Assembly (NCBI GenBank): GCA_033875255.1
Contig: JAWZSN010000019.1
Span: 1 to 64,000 of the forward strand
DNA from: Marinimicrococcus sp033875255
GTDB lineage: Bacteria > Pseudomonadota > Alphaproteobacteria > Geminicoccales > Geminicoccaceae
Length of the DNA stretch: 64,000 nucleotides
Reading direction: 5' to 3'
The notes beneath the pieces are model-generated. The model was not told where the DNA came from. It ran no database searches and saw only the letters and a program-made list of their open reading frames with translations. Both the position numbers and the translations under genes were made by a program. Below, piece after piece: positions 53,437-62,953 of the stretch. The first letter of the stretch is position 1; each line of letters opens with the position of its first letter.

Positions 53437-56400
53437 ATGCGCTTTGCCCATTTCTTCGTCGATCGGCCGATCTTCGCGACGGTCGTCTCGATCCTCATCA
53501 CGCTTTTGGGCGGGTTCGCCTATTTCCAGCTTCCGGTGGCGCAATATCCCGAGGTGGCACCGCCTACCATCGTGGTGAGCGCGCGCTATCCCGGCGCCTC
53601 GGCGGAGGTGGCGGCGGAGACCATCGCCTCGCCGTTGGAGCAGGAGATCAACGGTGTGGAGGGCATGCTCTACATGCTCTCCCAGTCGACCGGCGACGGC
53701 AGCGTGTCGATCACCGTGACCTTCGCCCTGGGCACCGACCTCGACGCCGCTCAGGTGCTGGTCCAGAACCGGGTGGCGATCGCCGAGGCGCGCCTGCCCG
53801 AGGAAGTCCGCCGGCAGGGGGTGCAGACCGCCAAGAACTCCCCCGACTTCCTGATGGCGATCAACCTGAGCTCGCCCGACGGCAGCCTCGACCAGCTCTA
53901 CATCTCCAACTACGCGACCCTGCACATCGAGGACGTGCTGGCCCGGCTCGAGGGCGTGGGCCAGGTGCAGGTCTTCGGCGCGCGCGACTATTCGATGCGC
54001 TTGTGGCTCGATCCCGACCGCATGGCCGCACTGGAGCTGACCACCGGGGACGTGGTGGCGGCGGTGCGCGCGCAGAACGTCAACGTGGCCTCGGGCGTGC
54101 TCAACCAGGAGCCGGTGGTCGATCCGGGCGCCTTCGCGCTCAACATCGAGACGCTGGGCCGGCTGCCCGACGCCAAGGCGTTCGAGCAGATCATCGTCAA
54201 GACGGCAGCTGACGGGCGGGTTACCCGGCTGCGCGACATCGCCCGGGTCGAGCTGGGCGCCCAGGACTATCTCTCCAACTCCTATATCGACGGGCGCGAG
54301 TCGGTGACGATGGGCGTGTTCCAGCGGCCCGGCTCGAACGCTCTGGAGACGGCGGCCGCCATCCGCGCCACCATGGACGAGCTGGCGGCCGAGTTTCCGG
54401 CCGGCATGCAGCACGACATCGCCTACGACACGACCCGCTTCATCGCCCAGTCGGTGGAGGAGGTCGAGACGACGATCTACGAGGCGGTGGTGCTGGTGGT
54501 GCTCGTCGTGGTGCTGTTCCTGCAGTCCTGGCGCGCCGCGATCATTCCGATCCTGGCGATCCCGGTCTCGCTGATCGGCACCTTCGCCATCATGGCGGCG
54601 GCCGGGTTCAGCCTTAACACCCTCTCGCTGTTCGGCCTCGTGCTGGCAATCGGCATCGTGGTCGACGACGCCATCGTCGTGGTCGAGAATGTCGAGCGCA
54701 ACCTCCGCCAGGGGCTGGCGCCGCGCGAGGCGGCGCATCGCACCATGGACGAGGTGGGCGGCGCGCTGGTGGCGATCGCCCTGGTGCTCTCCGCAGTGTT
54801 CATCCCGGCGGCCATGGTCTCCGGCATCCAGGGACAGTTCTTCCGCCAGTTCGCGATCACCATCGCCGCCGCGACCATCATCTCGGCGGTGGTCTCGCTG
54901 ACGCTCTCGCCGGCCTTGTGCGCGCTTCTCCTCAAGCCGCACGACGAGAACGCGCGGCCCTCGCGGCTGGGTGCGCCGGTGCGCTTCTTCTTCCGCGGCT
55001 TCAACCGCGCCTTCGACGGGCTTGCCAACGGCTATGCCTGGCTCACCGGGCGGCTGGTGCGGGTGTCGGTCCTGGTGCTGCTGGTCTATGGCGGGCTCAT
55101 CGGCGTCACTGCCTGGCAGTTCGAGCGCACACCCGAGGGTTTCATCCCGTCGCAGGACCAGGGTTACGCCATCGGCGTGCTGCAGCTCCCGGCCGGCGCC
55201 ACGCTCCAGCGCACCGACGCGGTGGTGCGCGAGGCGACGCGCCAGATCCTCGAAGTCGAGGGCGTGGCCCACGCAGTGGCCTTCGCCGGCTTCGACGGCG
55301 CCACCTTCACGCCGGCGCCCAATGCCGGCGCGGTCTTCATCACGCTCGATCCGTTCTCCGAGCGCATCGAGGCGGGGCTCACCCTGGAGGGAATCCTGGG
55401 CCAGCTCCAGCAGCGGCTGTTCGCCATCGAGCAGGCCTTCGTGATGGTGATCCCGCCGCCGCCCGTCCAGGGCATCGGCACCGGCGGCGGCTTCAAGATG
55501 ATGGTCGAGGACCGCCGCGGCCGCGGCCTCGAGGCGCTCGAGCAGGCGACCCAGGCGCTGGCCGCTGCGGCCAGCAAGGAGCCGGCGCTGACCGGCGTCT
55601 TCACCCTCTTCAACACCCGCAGTCCCAAGGTCTATGCCGACATCGACCGGGTGAAGGCGGAGATGCTGGGCGTGCCGGTGCAGTCGATCTTCGACACGCT
55701 CCAGGTCTATCTGGGCTCGGCCTACGTCAACGACTTCAGCTATCTCGGGCGCACCTACCGGGTGACGGCCCAGGCCGACGGCGGCTGGCGCCGCGAGGTC
55801 AAGGACATCGCCGACCTCGAGACCCGCAACGAGGAGGGGCGGATGGTGCCGCTGGGCTCGGTCACCACGTTCGAGACACGGACGGGGCCCTACCGCGTGC
55901 CGCACTTCAACCTCTACCCGGCGGCCGAGGTGCAGGGCTCGACGGTGCCGGGCGTGTCCTCGGGCGAGGCGCTGGCCATCATGGAGCGGCTGGCCGGGGA
56001 GGTGCTGCCCGACGGCTTCGCCTACGAGTGGACCGATCTCTCCTATCAGGAGAAGCAGCAGGGCAACACCGGCCTGCTGGTGTTCGGCGCCGCGGTGGTG
56101 TTCGTCTTCCTGCTGCTGGCCGCCCAGTACGAGAGCTGGCTCCTGCCGCTGGCGGTCATCCTGATCGTGCCGATGTGCCTGCTCGCCGGCGTCACCGGCG
56201 TGCAGATGCGCGGCATGGACATCAACGTGCTGGTGCAGATCGGCTTCGTGGTGCTGGTCGGTCTCGCCGCCAAGAACGCGATCTTGATCGTCGAGTTCGC
56301 CCGGCAGGCCGAGAACGAGGGGCACAGCCGGTTCGCCGCGGCGGTCGAGGCGGCGCGAACCCGGCTCCGGCCGATCCTCATGACCTCGCTGGCCTTCATC

Positions 56401-56601
56401 CTGGGCGTCGTGCCGCTGCTGATCGCCCAGGGAGCCGGTGCGGAGAACCGCCAGGCGCTGGGCACCGCGGTCTTCTCCGGGATGCTCGGCGTGACGCTCT
56501 TCGGCCTGCTCTTCACGCCGGTCTTCTACGTGGTGTGCCGGCGGCTCGGCATGATCGGCCGGCGGCATCGCCGGACGGCCGGGGAGGGAGCGGGCGCCTG
56601 A
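53437..56601 (+). CDS. RND multidrug efflux pump (HAE-1 family)
   Basis: A 1054-residue pump with the AcrB layout: 12 helices, two large periplasmic domains and the motif SPLEQEINGVEGM. The proton-relay Asp residues are visible in VLAIGIVVDDAIVVVENVER. It begins MRFAHFFVDRPIFATVVSI. It exports drugs or hydrophobic compounds with the adaptor upstream. No TolC-type outer membrane gene is adjacent. Confidence 0.95.
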   Translation: MRFAHFFVDRPIFATVVSILITLLGGFAYFQLPVAQYPEVAPPTIVVSARYPGASAEVAAETIASPLEQEINGVEGMLYMLSQSTGDGSVSITVTFALGTDLDAAQVLVQNRVAIAEARLPEEVRRQGVQTAKNSPDFLMAINLSSPDGSLDQLYISNYATLHIEDVLARLEGVGQVQVFGARDYSMRLWLDPDRMAALELTTGDVVAAVRAQNVNVASGVLNQEPVVDPGAFALNIETLGRLPDAKAFEQIIVKTAADGRVTRLRDIARVELGAQDYLSNSYIDGRESVTMGVFQRPGSNALETAAAIRATMDELAAEFPAGMQHDIAYDTTRFIAQSVEEVETTIYEAVVLVVLVVVLFLQSWRAAIIPILAIPVSLIGTFAIMAAAGFSLNTLSLFGLVLAIGIVVDDAIVVVENVERNLRQGLAPREAAHRTMDEVGGALVAIALVLSAVFIPAAMVSGIQGQFFRQFAITIAAATIISAVVSLTLSPALCALLLKPHDENARPSRLGAPVRFFFRGFNRAFDGLANGYAWLTGRLVRVSVLVLLVYGGLIGVTAWQFERTPEGFIPSQDQGYAIGVLQLPAGATLQRTDAVVREATRQILEVEGVAHAVAFAGFDGATFTPAPNAGAVFITLDPFSERIEAGLTLEGILGQLQQRLFAIEQAFVMVIPPPPVQGIGTGGGFKMMVEDRRGRGLEALEQATQALAAAASKEPALTGVFTLFNTRSPKVYADIDRVKAEMLGVPVQSIFDTLQVYLGSAYVNDFSYLGRTYRVTAQADGGWRREVKDIADLETRNEEGRMVPLGSVTTFETRTGPYRVPHFNLYPAAEVQGSTVPGVSSGEALAIMERLAGEVLPDGFAYEWTDLSYQEKQQGNTGLLVFGAAVVFVFLLLAAQYESWLLPLAVILIVPMCLLAGVTGVQMRGMDINVLVQIGFVVLVGLAAKNAILIVEFARQAENEGHSRFAAAVEAARTRLRPILMTSLAFILGVVPLLIAQGAGAENRQALGTAVFSGMLGVTLFGLLFTPVFYVVCRRLGMIGRRHRRTAGEGAGA

Positions 56602-56611
56602 GCGCCCGCTC
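56588..56611. terminator. Hairpin overlapping the RND pump stop codon
   Basis: GAGCGGGCGC/GCGCCCGCTC is a perfect 10-bp stem with loop CTGA that includes the stop codon (56599-56601). It lies between convergent genes; no T-run follows, so it acts at most as a weak or Rho-assisted terminator. Confidence 0.5.
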
Positions 56612-56617
56612 GCGGCG

Positions 56618-57325
56618 CTACCTCTTCACGTCGAACTGGCGTTTTTTCGTGTAGAGGTAGCGCACATACTCGTACTCGAACGGCGAGCCGGTGCCGTAGT
56701 AGCGGAACGGGTTGAGGTGCCGCTCGTCGACCGCCTCGAGGCCGTAGACCGCGGGATTGACGTAGACCTCGTCGATCACGACGTCCCAGGGCGGCAGCTG
56801 CGTCATGACGCCCCGGTCGACCACCGTGCCGGTGGTGTCGCGCAGGTTCGACGGGCCCAGGATCGGCAGGACGATGTAGGGGCCGCCGCTCACCCCCCAG
56901 CGCCCCAGGGTCTGCCCGAAATCCTCGCGCTGCTGCTCCACGCCCATCGCCCCGGCCACGTCGAAGAGCCCGAGCAGGCCCAGCGTCGAGTTCACCGCAA
57001 AGCGGATCGTCGCCCGGCTCGCCACCTCGGGACGTGCCTGCAGGAGGCCGTTGGCGGCGTTCCTGATCTCGCCCAGGTTCGAGAAGAACGAGGAGACGCG
57101 GCGCTCGACCGGGTCGGGCAGCAGCCACTCGTAGCCGCGCACCACCGGCAGGAAGATGTAGCGGTCGAAGGATGCATTGAACCGGTAGATGCTACGGTTG
57201 ACCGGCTCGAACGGATCGTAGACGGCAATCGGGTAGAGGGGTGCGGACGGCGCCTCGAGCGGGGTGGTGCCGGCGCAGGCGGAGAGGGTCAGGGCGGCCA
57301 GGGCCGTCGTGGCGGGAAAGCGCAT
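56618..57325 (-). CDS. mlaA: MlaA (VacJ) family lipoprotein
   Basis: A 235-residue protein with a lipoprotein-like signal (ALTLSACAG). The core holds YDPFEPVNRSIYRFN, NLGEIRNAANGLLQ, VNSTLGLLGLFDVA and FGQTLGRWGVSGGPYIVLPILGPS, the family pattern. MlaA takes phospholipids from the outer leaflet of the outer membrane for retrograde transport. The mlaBCDEF genes are not nearby. It lies 15 nt downstream of the hydrolase gene. Confidence 0.93.
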   Translation of the reverse strand: MRFPATTALAALTLSACAGTTPLEAPSAPLYPIAVYDPFEPVNRSIYRFNASFDRYIFLPVVRGYEWLLPDPVERRVSSFFSNLGEIRNAANGLLQARPEVASRATIRFAVNSTLGLLGLFDVAGAMGVEQQREDFGQTLGRWGVSGGPYIVLPILGPSNLRDTTGTVVDRGVMTQLPPWDVVIDEVYVNPAVYGLEAVDERHLNPFRYYGTGSPFEYEYVRYLYTKKRQFDVKR

Positions 57326-57340
57326 GCCTCTGCTTGCTCC

Positions 57341-58693
57341 TCAGGCGCCGAAGAAGGCGGCGAGCGCGTCGACGAAGGCGCGCTCCTGGAAATTGCCCAG
57401 ATGGCCGCCATGCTCGAAGACCCGCAGGCGCGGGCCCATCACCCGCTGCAGCCAGTCGAGGTCGCCCGGCGCCAGGATGATGTCGTCTCGGTTGGTGAAC
57501 ACGCCCAGGTGCCGGGCCTGGCGCAGGAACGGCTCGACATGGGCGAGCCGCAGCTCGGCCAGCGCCTCCTGCTGGTCGAAGTCCGGGTCGCGGGCCTTGT
57601 AGAAGGGGAAGTAGAGCTCCTCGAAATAGTCCTCGAACGAGCGCGACAGGCCGCGGGTGAGATAGGGCGTCAGCGAGGAGGTGAAGCCCGGCTCGCGGCC
57701 CCGCGGCACGATGTAGCCGCCGCCGGTCATGACGTCGGCAGTGAACGACATGTCGTTGGCGAGCAGCCGGAAATAGAGGCCTATCAGGGTCTCCAGCCGG
57801 TCGTCGTCGGGTGGCAGGCGGGCATAGGCCCGATAGAGGAAGTCGCCGTCGAACGCCGCCTGCCCGCTCTCCAGATAGAGCTCGCCCAGCTCGTTCATCA
57901 GCCGCTCGATGAAGAGCGCCACGCGCTGCGGGTCGTCGCGCAGGTGGCGGTCGAACATCGCGTCCAGGATCCGCACCGAGCGCAGCAGGTCGACCGGCGG
58001 GTTGATCAGCAGCACCTTCTCGAAATTGAAGGCGCGCTCCTGGGCATCGAGCTTGGCCAGGAAGGCCGCGTGCGCGCCGCCCAGGCTGTAGCCGGCGAGC
58101 CGGAAGCCGGTGACCGGCAGCAGCGGGCCGATATCGGAGAGCACCGCCATCATCGCCCGGTAGAGATCCTCCGCGTCCTCGGGCAGGCGGCCCGGCACGC
58201 TGGTCTCGGAGGCGGAGACGATGAAGCCCGGGAAGGTCGGCGAGGCGATCGAGACGACGTGCATACCCGCGGCATAGAGGCCGCGCATCAGCAGGATCAT
58301 GCCGTCGCCGTGGGCGCTGGAGCCGGTGCCGCCGATCACGAAGACCAGCGGTGCGGGACCCGGCTGCTCGGCCAGCAGATATTCGAGGCCCTCGGCATAC
58401 CAGAAAACCTCGGGCACCTTGCGGTCGGGGAAGATCCGCACCCGGCCGGCGCGCAGATTGCTGTCGAGGTCGAACGCGGGAAGCTCGGCGCGCAGCGCCT
58501 CGGGCGTGCCCAGCACGGTGCGCGCCAGCGGGTCACCGACCGGCAGCCTCGGGCCTTCGGGGATCGGCAGCGTCTCGAGCGCCTGGCCTAGAGCGCCGGA
58601 GGGCGCCAGCGCCACGGCGGCGAGCCCCGCCACCAGGCGGCGCCGGGTCCGATCGACCCTCGTTGCATGCCCGTTTCCGTCCGATAGCCGCAT
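57341..58693 (-). CDS. Exported alpha/beta hydrolase beside MlaA
   Basis: A 450-residue protein. The N-terminus looks like a Tat-type or Sec signal (RTRRRLVAGLAAVALAPSGALG). The fold shows FVIGGTGSSAHGDG as an oxyanion-type loop, the nucleophile elbow GYSLGG (Ser203), and a C-terminal His-containing end (FEHGGHLGN). It is thus an esterase or lipase-like protein. It is in an operon with mlaA, which suggests a role with lipids at the outer membrane; this is inference. ATG 58693. Confidence 0.8.
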   Translation of the reverse strand: MRLSDGNGHATRVDRTRRRLVAGLAAVALAPSGALGQALETLPIPEGPRLPVGDPLARTVLGTPEALRAELPAFDLDSNLRAGRVRIFPDRKVPEVFWYAEGLEYLLAEQPGPAPLVFVIGGTGSSAHGDGMILLMRGLYAAGMHVVSIASPTFPGFIVSASETSVPGRLPEDAEDLYRAMMAVLSDIGPLLPVTGFRLAGYSLGGAHAAFLAKLDAQERAFNFEKVLLINPPVDLLRSVRILDAMFDRHLRDDPQRVALFIERLMNELGELYLESGQAAFDGDFLYRAYARLPPDDDRLETLIGLYFRLLANDMSFTADVMTGGGYIVPRGREPGFTSSLTPYLTRGLSRSFEDYFEELYFPFYKARDPDFDQQEALAELRLAHVEPFLRQARHLGVFTNRDDIILAPGDLDWLQRVMGPRLRVFEHGGHLGNFQERAFVDALAAFFGA

Positions 58694-58889
58694 CGCTTGC
58701 GTCGCCCGTGTGGTGACCAGTCGCCGGATGTCTCTGCTCCAGCCGCGTCTATCTAGCGGGCGATGGGGGTTTGGCAAAGCGGCAGTGCGGCGGGCGCAGC
58801 GGTGGCGTCCGGGGCACGGCCTTGCGTCCGCCACGGCGCCGCCTAGACTGAGCCTCGCAAACGGTCAGGGAACAGGGGAGGCGGCGTCC

Positions 58890-59768
58890 ATGGCGCTCGA
58901 GGTGCGTCCATTGTGGGAAGGCTCCTTCGGGGCCGAGATCAGCGGCTTCGACATGACCCGCGAGACGGGCCAGGAGGACTGGCGGCGGCTGGTGGGGGCC
59001 TCGCATGCCCATGGCGTGATCCGCCTGCGCGGGCAGAAGGCGGACCCGGCGGCGCTCCTGCGGCTGGCCAGCCGGTTCGGCACGCCGGTCCCGCACATCC
59101 TCACCCACTTCCACGTCGAGGGCCACAGCGCCGTCCTCAAGCTCTCCAACATCGTCACCGACGGCAAGCAGTGGGGCATCTATGACGGGGCCAACTACTG
59201 GCACACCGACATGGCTTTCGAGGACCCTCCGGGTGCCGCCACCATCGTCTACGCGCTCAAGACGCCCAGAAAGGGCGGCGCCACGCGGGTGGCCGACATG
59301 TACGCCGCCTATGACGAGCTTGCGGACGCGATGAAGAGGAGGATCGACGGGCTGGTGGTGCTGCACCACTACGGCAATCGCGACGATCTCGACGAGAACT
59401 CGACGGGCTCCGCCTCCAAGCTCACCGACGAGCAGAAGAAGCAGGTCAGGAACGTCTTCCACCGTCTCGTCCGGCCGCATCCGGTCGCCGGGCGCAAGGC
59501 GCTGTACGGCGTCTCGGGAAGCTCCTTCGGCATCGTCGGCATGCCCGACGACGAGGCGATCGATCTGTTGAACGAGCTCAAGGCGCACGCCACGCAGGAG
59601 CGCTATGTGCGCGAGCTCGACTACGGGCCCGGCGACATCGCCGTGTGGGACACGAGCTGTACGCTGCACGCGGCAACCCCGCTCGCCCCGGTCGACAGCC
59701 CCGACGACCCGATGGCGCGCCTGCTCCACCGGGTAAGCGTGAAGGGCCGCTCGCCGCTTTTTTCATGA
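58890..59768 (+). CDS. TauD/TfdA family Fe(II)/2-oxoglutarate dioxygenase
   Basis: A 292-residue protein. The metal site is His105-x-Asp107 (YWHTDM) and a distal His (TLHAATPL), with an Arg (LLHRVSVKG) to bind 2-oxoglutarate. The sequence is close to the taurine/alpha-ketoglutarate dioxygenases, but the substrate is not clear and no sulfonate genes are nearby. The ATG at 58890 follows CAGGGGAGG. Confidence 0.9.
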   Translation: MALEVRPLWEGSFGAEISGFDMTRETGQEDWRRLVGASHAHGVIRLRGQKADPAALLRLASRFGTPVPHILTHFHVEGHSAVLKLSNIVTDGKQWGIYDGANYWHTDMAFEDPPGAATIVYALKTPRKGGATRVADMYAAYDELADAMKRRIDGLVVLHHYGNRDDLDENSTGSASKLTDEQKKQVRNVFHRLVRPHPVAGRKALYGVSGSSFGIVGMPDDEAIDLLNELKAHATQERYVRELDYGPGDIAVWDTSCTLHAATPLAPVDSPDDPMARLLHRVSVKGRSPLFS

Positions 59769-59862
59769 GCTGGCGGCGGCGCAGCCGGAGCAACAGGCCC
59801 AGGCCGTAGCATCCTGCGCGCAGCGGCGCGGCTTCGAGGTGGACGGCATGAGGCAGGTGCGC

Positions 59863-59906
59863 TTGAACTGCAGGAGATTTTTCCGCCTAGAAATTGCTTC
59901 CTGCAG
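59863..59906 (+). promoter_or_regulatory. Promoter-like region with inverted repeat
   Basis: TTGAAC (59863-59868) and TAGAAA (59888-59893), 19 nt apart, resemble a weak promoter. Two 8-nt arms CTGCAGGA (59868-59875) and TCCTGCAG (59899-59906) form an inverted repeat with 23 nt between, around the -10 box. It precedes the unknown secreted protein at 59918. Confidence 0.45.
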
Positions 59907-59917
59907 GACATGCGACC

Positions 59918-61426
59918 ATGAGAATTGAGCAACCGCGCGCCCAGCACCTCCTCGCCCTGCTGACGGCGGGCCTGCTCCTCGGCGCCGCCCCGGTTCATGC
60001 CGACCCCGCCACCGCCGAGCGCCTGCGGGAGGCGGGCGAGGCCGACATCGCCGCCCTGGCCGGGATCCACGGCGAGGCGCTCGAGGTCTCGGGCAAGGTG
60101 ACGGTGGAGGAGGATCCCGAGCTCGAAGGTGCTTATGTCGGCACCGCGCCCGGCCTGGCATGGCCGGTCCACGAGAACGTCACCTTGACGATCCCGGCCT
60201 ACGAGACCCGCATCCGCGACCTCGGCGACGGGCTGTTCGAGGTGCGTTGGGACAATCCTGTTTTTACGTTCCGGGGCCACGGCGAGGCGGCAGGACAGGA
60301 TTTTGCCCTGAGCTGCGCCACGCAGGACAATAGCGCGCTCTACGACATCGCAAGGCGGCTCTTCCTTCGCCATGAGCAGCGCTGCGAAGGCGCGGTGCTC
60401 GAGAAGGCGGCGGGCGGCGCGCTGCTCACCGTTGCCAGGCTGGTGACCGCCTCGGAGCAGAAGCCCGAGGGTGACGAGCTGGTCGCCGTCGACCAGCGGA
60501 TGAGCCTCGAAGGGCTGGAGCTCTCCGGCGAGGGGCGCGGCATGGCGCGGGTCGGCCGGCTGGAGGCCGTCGGGCGGGCCACCGGCCTGAAGACCGGCTT
60601 CATGGCGGACTGGCAGAGACAGGCGGCCACGATGCGCGATTTGGCCACGGCCGGGGGATGGGGCGAGTTGCCGGCGGAAGAGCGGGCAGAGATCCGCGAC
60701 GCGGTGCTCGCCATGCTCTCCCGCGAGGTGCTGGCGGGCGGCGCCTTCGCCCTCACCCTTCACGACCTGACGGCGACGGGCCCCGGCCAGCCGGGTGGCA
60801 GTGTCGACCGGCTGGGCCTCGCCATGCGCGGCGGCGCCGGCGAGGAGCCGGGCGGGGTCGTTCTGGACTACGAGATGGCCGGGATCCGCAAGGCGGGGGA
60901 GGTTCTGGGCGATATCAAGGTCTCCCTGGCGCTTCGCGACGCCCCGGGCGAGGCCCTCATCGAGAGCATCGGCGAGCTGATGATGATCGAGGCAGGGCCC
61001 GGGGCGAAGGCGAGCGCTGCCGCCATCGGCCAGCAGCTCCTCCAGCAGGTCATCGCCGCCGGCACTGCCTTCGAGCTGCGCGATCTCCGGCTTGCCCGTC
61101 CGGGTGCCAGCCTGGCGGGCCGGGGCCAGGTGAGGGGTGCTGCCGATGCGGCGCTGGGGGCGGTGATGCAGGCGAGCCTCTCGCTCGAGGGTATCGAGGC
61201 GCTCGAGGCCGAGTTCGGCGGCAGCGAGGATGCCAGGGGCATCTTCGCCGTGCTGCGCGCCTTCGGCCAGCCGGCCGGGGGCGGCAGGCTCGACTATGTC
61301 TTCGCGCTGGACGAGGCGGGCCAGCTCACCGTGAACCAGCGCGACCTGCTGCCCATCATCGGCCTCCTCATGCAGGACAGCAGCGAGCCGCCGCAGGGCC
61401 CGCAGCGCCGCGCCGCGACCCCCTGA
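59918..61426 (+). CDS. Unknown secreted protein of 502 residues
   Basis: A protein with a signal peptide (about 1-29, APVHADP). The middle has many short beta-type strands (VENVTLTIPAYETRIR, VRWDNPVFTF, ALSLEGLEL). The composition suggests an exported, beta-rich protein with a DUF2125/DUF945-like look; I cannot assign it with confidence. A single ATG (59918) fits after CAGGAC. It has an upstream inverted repeat and no operon partners. Confidence 0.6.
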   Translation: MRIEQPRAQHLLALLTAGLLLGAAPVHADPATAERLREAGEADIAALAGIHGEALEVSGKVTVEEDPELEGAYVGTAPGLAWPVHENVTLTIPAYETRIRDLGDGLFEVRWDNPVFTFRGHGEAAGQDFALSCATQDNSALYDIARRLFLRHEQRCEGAVLEKAAGGALLTVARLVTASEQKPEGDELVAVDQRMSLEGLELSGEGRGMARVGRLEAVGRATGLKTGFMADWQRQAATMRDLATAGGWGELPAEERAEIRDAVLAMLSREVLAGGAFALTLHDLTATGPGQPGGSVDRLGLAMRGGAGEEPGGVVLDYEMAGIRKAGEVLGDIKVSLALRDAPGEALIESIGELMMIEAGPGAKASAAAIGQQLLQQVIAAGTAFELRDLRLARPGASLAGRGQVRGAADAALGAVMQASLSLEGIEALEAEFGGSEDARGIFAVLRAFGQPAGGGRLDYVFALDEAGQLTVNQRDLLPIIGLLMQDSSEPPQGPQRRAATP

Positions 61427-61692
61427 GGCGCGGCGGCGCCGTTGGGGGCTTCTCCACGGCGCCCGCTCACATGGCGGAGGCGGACCGGAGGTCGCTCGAC
61501 AGGCCCTCCTGTCTCCTGGTCCTGTCCTGCCATGGCAGCGTTCCGGCAGGCCCGAGGCTGGCTCACTCCGGCAGACGGTCGGCTGCGCGCCATGCCTTGC
61601 CCGACGCTGCCGTCATCGACCGGTGCCACCGGCTTTCTCGAGTCGGCCTTTCGTCGTAAAGCGAACCGATCGGCCCGGAGGGAGTGACAGGC

Positions 61693-62481
61693 ATGCTGAG
61701 CCAGGCGGCGGTGCGCGAGGCGGCGGATCTGTTGTGGCGGCACTGGAATGCCGGCACGCGGCTGGAAGCGTTGCCCGAGGAGATCCGGCCGCGCACGCGC
61801 GGCGAGGGCTATGCGGTGCAGGCGCTGCTCGAGGAGCGCAGCGCGGTGCCGCCGTTCGGCTGGAAGATCGCCGCCACCAGCAAGGAGGGGCAGGCGCATA
61901 TCGGGGTCGACGGGCCGCTCGCCGGGCGGCTGCTGGCCGAGCGCGTCGTGCCGGACGGCGGCAGCCTGGCCTTGGGGCACAGCCTGATGCGGGTGGCCGA
62001 GCCGGAGCTGGCCTTCCGCATGGCGCGCGATCTCGAGCCGCGCTTCGAGCCCTACGGCGTGGAGGAGGTGCTGGCGGCGGTCGGCACGCTGCACCCGGCG
62101 ATCGAGCTGCCCGACTCCCGCTTCGAGGATTTCGTCGGTGCCGGGGCAGCGCAGCTCATCGCCGACAATGCGTGCGCGCATCACTTCGTGCTGGGCCCCG
62201 CCGCCCCGGAGGGCTGGCGCGATCTGGATCTGGCGCGGCATCGGGTGGTGGCGCGCTGCACCGGCCAGCCCGACCGCGAGGGAATCGGCGCCAACGTGCT
62301 GGGCGACCCGCGGGTGGCCCTGACCTGGCTCGCCAACGAGCTTTCCGGTCTCGGCATCACGCTCGGCGCGGGCCAGGTGATCACCACCGGGACCTGCATG
62401 GCGCCGCTGCCCGTCGAGCCGGGCCAGGAGGTGGCGGCCGATCACGGCGCTCTGGGCGGGGTCTCGGTGCGCCTGGCGTGA
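61693..62481 (+). CDS. 2-keto-4-pentenoate hydratase (MhpD) family protein
   Basis: A 262-residue protein. The sequences FGWKIAATSKEGQ, EPELAFRMARDL, EELPDSRFEDF-like (IELPDSRFEDFVGAG) and TTGTCMAPLPVEPGQEV match the fumarylacetoacetase-like MhpD group, which hydrates 2-hydroxypentadienoate or related acids. No aromatic-degradation operon is adjacent. The ATG at 61693 is preceded by GGAGGG; a GTG at 61684 is possible. Confidence 0.87.
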   Translation: MLSQAAVREAADLLWRHWNAGTRLEALPEEIRPRTRGEGYAVQALLEERSAVPPFGWKIAATSKEGQAHIGVDGPLAGRLLAERVVPDGGSLALGHSLMRVAEPELAFRMARDLEPRFEPYGVEEVLAAVGTLHPAIELPDSRFEDFVGAGAAQLIADNACAHHFVLGPAAPEGWRDLDLARHRVVARCTGQPDREGIGANVLGDPRVALTWLANELSGLGITLGAGQVITTGTCMAPLPVEPGQEVAADHGALGGVSVRLA

Positions 62482-62487
62482 GCCGCC

Positions 62488-62512
62488 GGCCCGGCGTCCG
62501 CAACGCCGGGCC
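62488..62512. terminator. Bidirectional terminator-like hairpin
   Basis: GGCCCGGCGT/ACGCCGGGCC is a perfect 10-bp stem with loop CCGCA, between the convergent MhpD-type gene and ohr. No T-run follows, so it is likely a weak or Rho-assisted end. Confidence 0.5.
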
Positions 62513-62527
62513 GCAAGCGGCAGACGA

Positions 62528-62953
62528 TCAGACGACGCGCAGGCGCACCGGGACGTTGTTGCGGGTGGCGTTGGAGTAGGGGCAGACCTGGTGGGCCTTC
62601 TCGACCAGCTTCTCGGCCTCGGCGCGGTCCATGCCGGGCAGAGAGATGTCGAGGCCCACATCGATGCCGAAGCCGCCCTCCGAGCGCGGGCCGATGCCCA
62701 CCTGGGCGGTCACCGTGGTGTCCTCGGGCACCTTGGGGCCGCCCTGCGAGGCCACATGCTTCATGGCCCCCAGGAAGCAGGCCGCGTAGCCGGCGGCAAA
62801 GAGCTGCTCGGGATTGTTGCCGGGCCCGCCGCCGCCGCCCAGCTCCTTGGGCGTGGCGAGCTTGACGTCGAGCGAGCCGTCCTCGGTCTTGGCCCGGCCG
62901 TCGCGGCCGCCCGTGGCAGTGGCTTGGGTGGTGTATTTGACGTCGACCGGCAT
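62528..62953 (-). CDS. ohr: Organic hydroperoxide resistance protein
   Basis: A 141-residue peroxiredoxin of the Ohr/OsmC family. The redox pair is Cys59 (GYAACF) and Cys124 (HQVCPYS). It reduces organic hydroperoxides. The family is normally controlled by OhrR, but no ohrR gene is adjacent. ATG 62953. Confidence 0.93.
   Translation of the reverse strand: MPVDVKYTTQATATGGRDGRAKTEDGSLDVKLATPKELGGGGGPGNNPEQLFAAGYAACFLGAMKHVASQGGPKVPEDTTVTAQVGIGPRSEGGFGIDVGLDISLPGMDRAEAEKLVEKAHQVCPYSNATRNNVPVRLRVV

Noticed and set aside
53395..56568. Open frame of 1057 residues on the minus strand
   Set aside because: It is antisense to the RND pump; His/Asp/Gln-rich low-complexity sequence without any domain.
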